Source of the DNA: Gallionellaceae bacterium | GTDB taxonomy: Bacteria; Pseudomonadota; Gammaproteobacteria; Burkholderiales; Gallionellaceae | Assembly: GCA_030834965.1 (NCBI GenBank) | Contig: JAUQWW010000072.1 | Coordinates: 1-35,789, forward strand | Length of the DNA: 35,789 nt | Reading direction: 5' to 3' | Shown here: positions 25,473-33,114 of the stretch, in pieces | Layout: each line of letters begins with the position of its first letter | Position numbering within the stretch: the first letter of the stretch is position 1 | Notes under the pieces: generated by a model | Told to the model about the DNA's origin: nothing | Seen by the model: only the letters and a program-made list of their open reading frames with translations | Database searches by the model: none | Program-made: the position numbers and the translations under genes

Positions 25473-25571
25473 TCCTTGTAAAAATTATTTGACTCGAACC
25501 AGGCACTGCATTGCGTGCAACCACTGCACTCCCAAGCACATTATTTAATTGACAACACGCTTGGTGTGCGC

Positions 25572-25601
25572 ATTCTATGCGCGATTAAAATTTTAGTGCA
25601 A
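25572..25601 (-). promoter_or_regulatory. Possible promoter of the H1-like gene
   Basis: On the minus strand, TTGCAC (25601-25596) and TAGAAT (25577-25572) are 18 bases apart. The -10 matches 5 of 6 bases, the -35 only 3. It would give a leader of about 95 bases before the ATG at 25472. Confidence 0.3.
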
Positions 25602-25615
25602 CAGATTTTTGCGTT

Positions 25616-26920
25616 TTACAACAAAAAAGTTTTTTCGCCGACAAATAATTGCTGCACTGTCTCTCGTTCCCGGATGAGTTGCGCGACCGTTCCGGAGACC
25701 ATCACCTCCGCTGCGCGCGGACGCGTGTTGTAGTTTGAACTCATGCTCATGCCATAGGCACCCGCCGACATCACAGCAAGCAGATCGCCCTGTTCGATTG
25801 CCAATTCACGGGCATGCCCAAGGAAGTCGCCGGTTTCGCATACAGGCCCCACCACCTCGTAAATTAAAGATTGTCTTTCTCGTTCGCCTCCTCGCCCGCT
25901 TGCGGGAGAGGATTGAGGAGAGGGTGTGTCTTGCTTGCTCTGTACCGGCTGAATGTGATGATAGGCATCATACAAAGCCGGGCGCATCAGGTCGTTCATT
26001 GCCGCATCGACAATGGCAAAATTTTTCTCCTCTCCATGCTTGAGGTATTCCACACGGGTCAGCAATACGCCTGCATTCCCCACCAGCACGCGCCCCGGTT
26101 CCACGATGATCTTTTCGCTACGCCCCTGCAAAGCGCCAAGCAGCGCTGCGACATAGTCAGCAATTGAGGGTGGCGTTTCGTCGCTGTAGCGGATTCCCAA
26201 CCCGCCGCCCAAGTCAAGATGCTCAAACCGGATACCCTCGTTGGCCAGCGCGTCCACCAGCGTCAGCACTTTTTCCGCTGCCGCGATGAATGGGCTGGTC
26301 TCGGTCAACTGCGACCCGATGTGGCAATCCATCCCAGTCACGCGCAGATGCTGCAAGTCGCCCGCCCTGCAGTAAAGCGTCAGCGCCTCGGTATAGGCCA
26401 CACCAAACTTGTTTTGCTTCAGCCCGGTGGAAATGTAGGGATGTGTCTTCGCATCCACATCAGGATTCACACGCAAGCTCACCGGCGCGATCTTTCCCAT
26501 CTGCCCGGCCACTTCATTCAGGCGCACCAGCTCCGCCTCAGATTCCACATTGAAGCATAGGATGCCCGCATCAAGCGCCATGCGCATTTCTGCCACAGTC
26601 TTGCCCACGCCGGAAAATACCACCTTGCCTGCACCACCGCCTGCTGCCAGCACGCGCTGCAACTCGCCGCCTGAAACGATATCGAAACCCGCCCCCAGCC
26701 GGGCCAGCAAATGGAGAATGGCAAGATTGGGGTTGGCCTTCACCGCATAGCAGATCAAATGCTCGTGCCCGACGAAGGCCGCTTCAAATTGACGATAGCC
26801 ATCGGTCAATGCCGCGTGCGAATACACATAACACGGCGTGCCGAAGCGTTGCGCGATATCGGCGAGCGACACCTGCTCGGCACAAAGCTGGTTATTCTGG
26901 TAACTGAAATAATCAAACAT
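25616..26920 (-). CDS. lysA: Diaminopimelate decarboxylase
   Basis: A 434-residue PLP enzyme that makes L-lysine from meso-diaminopimelate. The PLP Lys is in CYAVKANPNLAIL (about residue 60). HIGSQLTE, DLGGGLGIRY and IIVEPGRVLV contact the cofactor, and GPVCETGDFLG holds the active-site Cys. Between DAYHHIQPV and YEVVGPVCETGD there are about 24 extra residues, with the core TPSPQSSPASGRGGERE at about 328-352. They are coded by a palindromic repeat (25880-25935) that is also present in the RNB nuclease gene. The frame is intact, so the enzyme probably tolerates a surface loop here. The ATG directly follows the lptM stop (one base between), a usual pair. Confidence 0.93.
   Translation of the reverse strand: MFDYFSYQNNQLCAEQVSLADIAQRFGTPCYVYSHAALTDGYRQFEAAFVGHEHLICYAVKANPNLAILHLLARLGAGFDIVSGGELQRVLAAGGGAGKVVFSGVGKTVAEMRMALDAGILCFNVESEAELVRLNEVAGQMGKIAPVSLRVNPDVDAKTHPYISTGLKQNKFGVAYTEALTLYCRAGDLQHLRVTGMDCHIGSQLTETSPFIAAAEKVLTLVDALANEGIRFEHLDLGGGLGIRYSDETPPSIADYVAALLGALQGRSEKIIVEPGRVLVGNAGVLLTRVEYLKHGEEKNFAIVDAAMNDLMRPALYDAYHHIQPVQSKQDTPSPQSSPASGRGGERERQSLIYEVVGPVCETGDFLGHARELAIEQGDLLAVMSAGAYGMSMSSNYNTRPRAAEVMVSGTVAQLIRERETVQQLFVGEKTFLL
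25880..25935 (-). repeat. CCCTCTCC-type palindromic repeat inside lysA
   Basis: On the minus strand the order is ACCCTCTCC, then TCTCCCGC-AAGC-GGGCGAGG, ending GGCGAACGA. The CCCGC/GCGGG core is an inverted repeat. It is the same element as at 2069-2107, but read in another phase (CCC-TCT-CCT). Confidence 0.75.
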
Positions 26921-26921
26921 A

Positions 26922-27053
26922 TTATTTATTCTGGTTGGATTGTGACGGAGCAGCGGGCGTTTGCGGCATGAACAATGGCCCTTTGTGTCCGCAGCCTTGC
27001 ATCATGACTAACAGCAACATAATGCCAGCCGCAACAGTAACAGGCATGCGCAT
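26922..27053 (-). CDS. lptM: LptM/YifL-type small lipoprotein
   Basis: A 43-residue lipoprotein. A short hydrophobic signal (AAGIMLLLVMMQG) leads to the lipobox Cys21 and then CGHKGPLFMP, which matches the CGxKGPLYxP signature of LptM. In E. coli, LptM helps LptD to fold in the outer membrane with correct disulfides. The tail is short and Gln/Pro/Ser-rich. A second ATG at 27047 is possible; GAGAG lies about 7 bases before the ATG at 27053. The TAA ends one base before the lysA ATG, the same order as in many proteobacteria. Confidence 0.85.
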   Translation of the reverse strand: MRMPVTVAAGIMLLLVMMQGCGHKGPLFMPQTPAAPSQSNQNK

Positions 27054-27090
27054 GATTGAACTCTCAGAGAAATTGAACAGGCGGGATTAT

Positions 27091-27180
27091 ATGACGGAAA
27101 ACGAATCCGGCCATGGCTCGCGAATCATCAGCCGCGATGTCCAGAACCAGAAAATCTGGTTGGCCAATACTCGCGCCGCC
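27091..27180 (+). pseudogene. Possible cyaY (frataxin) remnant facing lptM
   Basis: A short frame begins MTENES and continues GHGSRIISRDVQNQKIWLA, then NTRAAY. CyaY proteins normally start MTESEF and, about 60 residues later, read (E/N)NGS-(K/Q)-IIINRQ-x-PNQEIWLAA. Both ends are recognisable here but the middle is missing, and the C-terminus runs into the end of ygjP. The position, divergent from lptM-lysA, is where cyaY stands in many proteobacteria. An internal deletion of cyaY is inferred; chance resemblance in about 30 residues remains possible. Confidence 0.45.
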
Positions 27181-27944
27181 TATTCCCCTGCCATCGGGCT
27201 CCACTTTCTCAACTCCGCCCGCAACTTCGCGTAATCCGGACACACCGTTTCCACCACCCGCCAGAATGCGGCAGAATGGTTCATCTCGACGAGGTGAGCA
27301 AGTTCATGCACCACGACGTAATCGATCAGGTGCAAAGGCATCTTGATCAGCTGCCAATTCAGGCGCACGGTGCCGCGCGTAGTGCAGCTGCCCCACTGGG
27401 TGCGTGCTGCGGAAAGCTTTATTTCGCGTGGCGTTACGTTCAACAGCGGCGCAAAGTGCGCGACGCATTCCGTAAACAATTGCAGCGCTTCACGCCGATA
27501 CCACTGCATGATGATCTTTTCTATTACTGCCTGATTGTCCGTTGCTGAAAGATGGGTGACCAGATGTGTGCCGTGAAGCTGCGGTGGCCCATCGAACAGA
27601 CTGGGCACGATGCGCAGCGTGAAGGTTTCACCGCGAAACAGAATTGGCTCGCCCTCCACCCATTGCTGCGGCGCGGGCTTTTTAGACTGCCAGTTTTCGA
27701 GCTTCTCCACGACCCAACCGGCTTTTTCCTGCAACACGCTGTGCAGCCATTTTTCCGAGGCCCGCAGCGGAACATTGACGGTGAGGCCATTATCGTCAAT
27801 ACGCAGGCCGATGCTGCGGCGTTTGTTGCTGCGCTTGAGTGTATAAGTGACAGGCTTGCCAGCCAGCTGAATGCTGCGCTGCTCGACAGCGTTAGGAGTC
27901 ACAAGACGGCGCAATCTCTTGAGCATTGGTTTCTTATCCGCCAT
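27180..27944 (-). CDS. YgjP/DUF45 (M48-like) zinc metallopeptidase
   Basis: A 254-residue protein. The metal site is VVHELAHLVEMNHSAAFW: two His in HELAH, and a further His in MNHS. The upstream part includes the DUF45 strands RRSIGLRIDDNGLTVNVPL and EPILFRGETFTLRI, and WGSCTTRGTVRLNWQLIKMP, typical of the WGSCS motif. The function in the cell is not established. The frame continues upstream to 28013, but those 23 residues come from a CACAGAGA repeat (27978-28061), so MADKKPMLKRL at 27944 is chosen. It follows plsC in the usual betaproteobacterial order. Confidence 0.85.
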   Translation of the reverse strand: MADKKPMLKRLRRLVTPNAVEQRSIQLAGKPVTYTLKRSNKRRSIGLRIDDNGLTVNVPLRASEKWLHSVLQEKAGWVVEKLENWQSKKPAPQQWVEGEPILFRGETFTLRIVPSLFDGPPQLHGTHLVTHLSATDNQAVIEKIIMQWYRREALQLFTECVAHFAPLLNVTPREIKLSAARTQWGSCTTRGTVRLNWQLIKMPLHLIDYVVVHELAHLVEMNHSAAFWRVVETVCPDYAKLRAELRKWSPMAGE

Positions 27945-27977
27945 TCCACAAAGTCTTCGATAAGGAAAATCTAAAAT

Positions 27978-28061
27978 CCTTGCCACAGAGAACACAGAGA
28001 AAGTCGTGGCCATGATTTGGTTTTCTCTGTGGCCTCTGTGTTCTCTATGGCTAACAAGGTT
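27978..28061. repeat. CACAGAGA-type inverted repeat between ygjP and plsC
   Basis: The left arm (about 27978-28003) has CCACAGAGAACACAGAG. The right arm (about 28021-28061) has, inverted, the same string (one base changed) plus an extra GGCCACAGAG unit. Both ends have CCTTG. It is a short mobile-type repeat that supplies false coding sequence to the start of the ygjP frame. Confidence 0.75.
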
Positions 28062-28082
28062 TGTTTTTCCGGTCCGCCCGGC

Positions 28083-28787
28083 TCAGGGCAGGTGCGCCAC
28101 TTCGTTTTCGATCCACTCTTCCGCCCGCCGGTTGATTTCTTCCGCCTTGAGTCCAGCCGGATCAATCGGCACGCCGATGCTCATGGTGATCGTGCCCGGA
28201 TGCTTGAGGAACGAGTTGCGCCCCCACAACCTGCCCGCGTTATGCGCTACCGGCACCACCGGTGCGCCTGTGGCACTGCCCAACAATGCGCCGCCAATTT
28301 TGTATTTGCCGCGCTGACCGTATGGGATGCGCGTGCCTTCCGGGAAGATCACCACACAGAAACCCAGTGCCAGGCGCTGCCTGCCTTGCTTAAGCAACTG
28401 CTTGATCGCTTCCTTACCTTTGCTGCGCTTGATCGCGATGGGGCTGGTCATCGCCAGTCCCCAGCCGAAGAAAGGCAGCCACAGCAACTCGCGCTTGAGC
28501 ACCCACACCTGCGGCGGAAACACCTTTTGCAGCGCGATGGTTTCCCAGGCCGATTGATGCTTGCATAACAGAATGCACGGCTGTTTCGGAATATTCTCCG
28601 CGCCGCGCACTTCCATCCTTATGCCGCATATTAAGCGCAACAGCCACAGCATGATGAGCGCCCAGCCGGAGATGATGCGATAGCGCGTAATGGGGTGAAA
28701 CGGAAAGGTGAGTATCGAAATCACCGTATACAGCGGTGTGATGATGATTTGCAGCAGCAGAAAAATCAGGGAACGCAGAAATACCAT
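28083..28787 (-). CDS. plsC: 1-acyl-sn-glycerol-3-phosphate acyltransferase
   Basis: A 234-residue inner-membrane enzyme that adds the second acyl chain to lysophosphatidic acid. An N-terminal membrane helix pair (residues about 1-55) is followed by the catalytic block CKHQSAWETIALQ, FPEGTRIPYGQRG and NAGRLWGRNS. The catalytic motif reads H-x4-E (HQSAWE) instead of the general H-x4-D, a form I associate with the betaproteobacterial group. The ATG starts one base after the gmhB stop, so it is the last-but-one gene of a glyQ-glyS-gmhB-plsC-ygjP run. Confidence 0.9.
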   Translation of the reverse strand: MVFLRSLIFLLLQIIITPLYTVISILTFPFHPITRYRIISGWALIMLWLLRLICGIRMEVRGAENIPKQPCILLCKHQSAWETIALQKVFPPQVWVLKRELLWLPFFGWGLAMTSPIAIKRSKGKEAIKQLLKQGRQRLALGFCVVIFPEGTRIPYGQRGKYKIGGALLGSATGAPVVPVAHNAGRLWGRNSFLKHPGTITMSIGVPIDPAGLKAEEINRRAEEWIENEVAHLP

Positions 28788-28788
28788 A

Positions 28789-29319
28789 TCAAACCAGCTT
28801 GGCCACGGCTGCCGCCAGGTCTGGGTAAATCAACGTGCCTTCGGGCAATCCCCCCTTGAGCTGGGTTTTCGTTCCCTTTCCGGTCAGCACCAGCATCGGC
28901 TGTGCGCCCATCGCGGCGGCTGGTTCCAGATCGCGCAGTGAATCACCCACCGCGGGCACACCCTTCAGGTTGATGTTATATCGCGTCGCGATTTCTTCCA
29001 GCATGCCGCTTCTGGGCTTGCGACAACCGCAGTCAGCCTCCGCCGCATGCGGACAGAAGAAGATCGCATCGATGCGCCCCCCTGCAAGCGCCACCGCTTT
29101 ATGCATTTTATCGTGGATGGCATTCAGCGTGGGCATGTCAAACAGACCACGCCCCACGCCGGATTGATTGGTCGCCACAACGACGCGATAGTCCGCCTGC
29201 ACCAGACGTGCGATGGCTTCCAGGCTGCCGGGGATAGGCTTCCACTCCTCAGGATTCTTGATGAATTGATCAGAGTCGTAATTGATGACGCCGTCGCGGT
29301 CGAGAATGATCAGCTTCAT
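28789..29319 (-). CDS. gmhB: D-glycero-beta-D-manno-heptose-1,7-bisphosphate 7-phosphatase
   Basis: A 176-residue HAD-family phosphatase of the LPS heptose pathway. The nucleophile motif is LDRDGVINYDS (first Asp is the nucleophile). VVATNQSGVGRG is motif II, and the Cys/His zinc site reads FCPHAAEADCGCRKP. AVGDSLRDLEPA is motif IV. The start at 29319 (MKLIILDRDG) is chosen: it lies directly after the glyS stop, while an in-frame ATG at 29349 would overlap glyS and add ten residues not normal for the family. Confidence 0.92.
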   Translation of the reverse strand: MKLIILDRDGVINYDSDQFIKNPEEWKPIPGSLEAIARLVQADYRVVVATNQSGVGRGLFDMPTLNAIHDKMHKAVALAGGRIDAIFFCPHAAEADCGCRKPRSGMLEEIATRYNINLKGVPAVGDSLRDLEPAAAMGAQPMLVLTGKGTKTQLKGGLPEGTLIYPDLAAAVAKLV

Positions 29320-29320
29320 G

Positions 29321-31450
29321 TCAGGCTGCCAGCTTGGAAATGTCTGCAACCTGGTTCATCAACCGGCCCAGATGTTGCAGCAGAATGGCGCGGTTCATGC
29401 GCAGCACCTTGTCTTCGCACATCACCATCACCGCATCGAAGAAATCATCTATGAACGGCTTAAGCGTAACCAGCGCCTTCAGATTCTGCCCATAATCGCC
29501 ACGCTCAAAATAACTCTGCGCCAATGGGGCAATGTCCTGCATGGCGTGAAACAGATTGCGCTCGGCTGCTTCCGTCAGCAGCTTGATATTCACAACCGCA
29601 TCGTTCGCGGCCATGCCCAGCTCTTCCTGGTTCTTGCGTATGATGTTCTGCACGCGTTTGTTCGCCGCCGCCAGGTCTCTGGCGACCTCGAGCGCGGCAA
29701 AATCGCGCACGCCTTGCAGGCGCGGCAAGACTTCATGCAGTTGTCCATTCAACACAAGAAGCACGGCCTCGATGTGTGTCGCCTCGAATCCGCGCTCGCG
29801 CAAATAGCCACGCAAACGATCCAGCATGAACCCTTCTACGTCGTTTGCTACCGTGGCACTCAACATGCCCGCGGGGAAATTTTCTGCTGCGATCTTGAGC
29901 AAGGCGGGTAACGGCAAGTCGAATGGCGTTTCGATCAGAATGCGCAGCACGCCCAGAGCATGGCGGCGCAATCCAAAGGGGTCTTTGTCTCCGGTAGGAA
30001 CCTGGCCGATGCCATAAATACCTAACAGCGTCTCCAGCTTGTCAGCCAGCGCCACAGCACAGGAGAGCTTGCCCTGCGGCAGGCTGTCCCCGGCAAAACG
30101 CGGATGATAGTGCGCCTCAATGGCGTCCGCCACATCCGGCTTTTCTCCATCATGCAATGCGTAATAGCGGCCCATGATGCCCTGCAATTCCGGAAACTCT
30201 CCCACCATGTCGGTGAGCAGATCGGCCTTGGACAAACGCGCGGCCAGTTCCGCATCGGCCTTGTCCGCACCCAGCAGGCGCGCAAGGGTACCGGCCAGAG
30301 TAGTGATGCGTTCCACGCGCTGCAACTGCGAACCCAGCTTGTTGTGATATACGACGTTGCCCAATTTCTCGACGCGTGATTCCAGCTTGTGCTTGCGATC
30401 CTGATTGTAGAAAAAACGTGCGTCGGACAATCGCGGGCGCACCACGCGCTCGTTGCCGACGATCACTGCGGAAGCATCGTCCGGGCTGATGTTGGAAACA
30501 ACAAGGAACTTGTTGCTGAGCTTTCCGTTGCTTTCCAGCAGCGGGAAATATTTCTGGTTCGCCTTCATGGTGAGGATCATGCATTCCTGCGGCACTTCGA
30601 GAAACTGCGCGTCGAATTGGCACAGCAGCACGTTGGGGCGCTCGACCAGCGCGGTCACTTCGTCCAGCAACGCGTCATCCTCGATGGTCTTCATTCCGCC
30701 GCCCACCTTTGCAGCTGCCTCCGCCAGCTGGCGCACAATCTCGGCACGGCGTTTTTCAAAACCGGGAAGCACCGCGCCTTCGCTTTCCATTTGTGCTTCA
30801 TAGCTGTCTGCATCGCGTATTTCCAGCGTCGCGCTTGCCGCCTCGAAGCGGTGGCCTTGTGTGGTACGCCCGGCCTGCAAGCCCAGCACAGAAACCGGCA
30901 CCACTTCCGTTCCATGCAGCGCCACCAGCCGGTGTGCCGGGCGCACAAACTGCACGCTGTCCCAACCATCGGCGAGCTGGTAGGTCATCACCTTGGGAAT
31001 CGGCAACTTGGCCAGCGTTTCCTGCAACGCCAGCCGCAAGCCCTCGGCCAGCGTCGCACCGGGTTGTCTGCTGTCATAGACCAGCGACTCGGCCTTGCCT
31101 TCACCTTCGCGGCGCAACTGCGGCACAACCTCCGCGCCTACGCCCAACGCGGCGAGTTTTTTCAGCAGCGCCGGCGTCGCCTGACCGGCTGCATCGAGCC
31201 CGACGGATGCCGGCATCAGCTTTTGCGAAACCGGCTTGTCAGCGGCCTTACTCAGCACTTCAGGAATAAAGACTGCCAATCGTCTCGGGCTCGAGTATGG
31301 TCTCATGTTAACAACCTCAGCACGCGAGACCAAGTGAGCTCTCTCAAGCCAATTGAAAATCCCATTGGCAAATGACTCACCAAGAATTTTCAGCACTTTC
31401 GGCGGCAGTTCTTCGACGAACAGCTCAACCAGTAAATTCTTCGCCGTCAT
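29321..31450 (-). CDS. glyS: Glycine-tRNA ligase, beta subunit
   Basis: A 709-residue subunit of the alpha2-beta2 bacterial glycyl-tRNA synthetase; E. coli GlyS has 689. It starts [20 protein letters not shown], the normal N-terminus. Further signatures are [37 protein letters not shown] and [19 protein letters not shown], with an anticodon-binding C-terminus. The beta subunit binds tRNA and completes the active site formed by GlyQ. The ATG overlaps the glyQ stop (ATGA, 31450-31447). Confidence 0.96.
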   Translation of the reverse strand: MTAKNLLVELFVEELPPKVLKILGESFANGIFNWLERAHLVSRAEVVNMRPYSSPRRLAVFIPEVLSKAADKPVSQKLMPASVGLDAAGQATPALLKKLAALGVGAEVVPQLRREGEGKAESLVYDSRQPGATLAEGLRLALQETLAKLPIPKVMTYQLADGWDSVQFVRPAHRLVALHGTEVVPVSVLGLQAGRTTQGHRFEAASATLEIRDADSYEAQMESEGAVLPGFEKRRAEIVRQLAEAAAKVGGGMKTIEDDALLDEVTALVERPNVLLCQFDAQFLEVPQECMILTMKANQKYFPLLESNGKLSNKFLVVSNISPDDASAVIVGNERVVRPRLSDARFFYNQDRKHKLESRVEKLGNVVYHNKLGSQLQRVERITTLAGTLARLLGADKADAELAARLSKADLLTDMVGEFPELQGIMGRYYALHDGEKPDVADAIEAHYHPRFAGDSLPQGKLSCAVALADKLETLLGIYGIGQVPTGDKDPFGLRRHALGVLRILIETPFDLPLPALLKIAAENFPAGMLSATVANDVEGFMLDRLRGYLRERGFEATHIEAVLLVLNGQLHEVLPRLQGVRDFAALEVARDLAAANKRVQNIIRKNQEELGMAANDAVVNIKLLTEAAERNLFHAMQDIAPLAQSYFERGDYGQNLKALVTLKPFIDDFFDAVMVMCEDKVLRMNRAILLQHLGRLMNQVADISKLAA

Positions 31451-32457
31451 GCCGCTGCTCCTTCGGCTTTGCTCAGGGCGGGCTTCTTTTCGAGTTGCGC
31501 CAACACCTCGTTCGCCCAGGAGCGCGGCGCCATCGGAAAGCCCAAACGGGCACGGCTGTCGAGGTAGCTCTGCGCCACGCTGCGCGCGAGATTGCGGATG
31601 CGGCCGATGTAGGCCGCGCGCTCGGTGACGGAGATCGCGCCGCGCGCATCCAGCAGGTTGAATGTGTGCGCCGCTTTCAACACCTGCTCATAAGCAGGCA
31701 GGGCCAACTGCTGTTCCATCAGATGCTTCGCCTGTTTCTCGTGTGCCGTGAAGGCGCCGAGCAAAAATTCCACGTCACTGTGCTCGAAGTTGTATGTGGA
31801 CTGCTCCACTTCGTTCTGGTGATAGACATCGCGGTAGGTCAACCCTTCTGCCCACTTCAGATCGAACACGTTCTCCACTCCTTGCAAATACATGGCAAGG
31901 CGCTCCAGACCGTAAGTGATTTCGCCGGTGATGGGCTTGCAGTCTATGCCGCCGACCTGCTGAAAATAGGTAAACTGCGTCACCTCCATCCCGTTCAGCC
32001 ACACCTCCCAGCCCAGCCCCCAAGCGCCAAGAGTAGGATTCTCCCAATCGTCCTCGACAAAGCGGATGTCGTTCTTCTTGAGGTCAAAACCCAGTGCTTC
32101 GAGCGAAGCGAGATAGAGTTCGAGAATATTTCCCGGCGCTGGCTTCAACACCACCTGATACTGGTAATAGTGCTGCAAGCGATTAGGGTTGTCGCCATAG
32201 CGCCCATCCTTGGGGCGGCGTGATGGCTGCACATAGGCGGCCTTCCAAGGCTCCGGGCCGATGGCGCGCAGGAACGTGGCAGTATGCGAAGTGCCCGCGC
32301 CCACCTCCATGTCATAGGGTTGCAGCAACGCGCAGCCCTGCTTGTCCCAAAAATTCTGTAGCGTCAGGATGATTTGCTGAAAGCTGGGCGAATGGCCCAG
32401 CTTCGGTGAAGACTCATTTCCGCTTGCGGACGTTACGTCGGAACCAAAAGTTAGCAT
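31447..32457 (-). CDS. glyQ: Glycine-tRNA ligase, alpha subunit
   Basis: A 336-residue catalytic subunit; the usual length is about 300. The core is standard: [66 protein letters not shown] and [16 protein letters not shown]. Oddly, the N-terminus has about 20 extra residues before [13 protein letters not shown], coded by DNA with short palindromes, and the C-terminus ends [21 protein letters not shown] is the translation of a CCTTCGGCTTTGCTCAGGG repeat (31460-31479). No internal ATG offers a better start. A TAAAAT hexamer lies at 32493-32488. Confidence 0.95.
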   Translation of the reverse strand: MLTFGSDVTSASGNESSPKLGHSPSFQQIILTLQNFWDKQGCALLQPYDMEVGAGTSHTATFLRAIGPEPWKAAYVQPSRRPKDGRYGDNPNRLQHYYQYQVVLKPAPGNILELYLASLEALGFDLKKNDIRFVEDDWENPTLGAWGLGWEVWLNGMEVTQFTYFQQVGGIDCKPITGEITYGLERLAMYLQGVENVFDLKWAEGLTYRDVYHQNEVEQSTYNFEHSDVEFLLGAFTAHEKQAKHLMEQQLALPAYEQVLKAAHTFNLLDARGAISVTERAAYIGRIRNLARSVAQSYLDSRARLGFPMAPRSWANEVLAQLEKKPALSKAEGAAA

Positions 32458-32671
32458 CGTTAAATCCAGCCGGATTGCAAAGGGCGCATTTTACTAGCTT
32501 TCGCCTGCACGCGCAGGGCGAATCCTGCCGGTGGCCCCCGCGTCAGAATACTGAGCGAAAAACCCCAACCACAAAAAAACACGCTAGCACCCTCAAGTTA
32601 TGGGCGAATCATGCCGAAAAACAAAACAGGGTGTTTATCTCTTTTATCGGAACTGGCAAGGGAGGAAACAA

Positions 32672-32806
32672 ATGAAATACTTAATTGCATGCATGGTGAT
32701 TCCGCCTGCGCAAATACTGTTTATGCTCGCCTTCACGGTATGCGCATTGAGCATCGGAGTATCCACGTTAACGGGCAAGCTCAAGCCGAGAAAACTTTCG
32801 GACTGA
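32672..32806 (+). CDS. Possible small membrane protein (44 aa)
   Basis: A 44-residue frame, MKYLIACMVIPPAQILFML followed by AFTVCALSIGVSTLTG and a basic tail KLKPRKLSD. It has one hydrophobic stretch long enough to cross the membrane. The strong ribosome site GGGAGGAAACAA before the ATG supports translation. I do not recognise a family. It lies between glyQ and the GIY-YIG gene, on the opposite strand. Confidence 0.45.
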   Translation: MKYLIACMVIPPAQILFMLAFTVCALSIGVSTLTGKLKPRKLSD

Positions 32807-32850
32807 ATGCTGCGCAAAAGGCCGCATATGCGCTCGCCACTGCGCTCAAA

Positions 32851-33114
32851 CTAGAGAGAGGGATGTTTTTGACTTGCCTCAACCAGCGCCAGCTTCTTCG
32901 TGCGTGGCAAGCTTTTGATCTCCATTTCGCGCTTCAGTGCCGCGGATTTGTCTACACAGGATTCGCAATAGGCCAGCTTCACCGGCGAGCGCCCGCGCGT
33001 GTACTTTGCTCCCTCGCCCGCATTGTGCGCGGCGAGGCGCTTGTCCAGATCATTGGTGATGCCGGTATAGAACGTGTCATCGGCGCATTGCAGGACGTAG
33101 CATACCCAACTCAT
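32851..33114 (-). CDS. GIY-YIG nuclease-superfamily small protein
   Basis: An 87-residue protein with one GIY-YIG domain: WVCYVLQCADDTFYTGITND (the two strands with Tyr residues), RLAAHNAGEGAKYTRGRSPV (catalytic Arg) and ALKREMEIKSLPRTKK (metal-binding Glu). It resembles the YhbQ/UPF0213 type, which are small stand-alone members of unclear role. The start at 33114 is chosen because it overlaps the lnt stop (ATGA), which implies coupled translation. Upstream in-frame Met codons (33132, 33183) lie inside lnt. Confidence 0.85.
   Translation of the reverse strand: MSWVCYVLQCADDTFYTGITNDLDKRLAAHNAGEGAKYTRGRSPVKLAYCESCVDKSAALKREMEIKSLPRTKKLALVEASQKHPSL

Noticed and set aside
30389-31375. 328-residue open frame antisense to glyS
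   Set aside because: glyS is unmistakable on the minus strand; the antisense frame has no family features.
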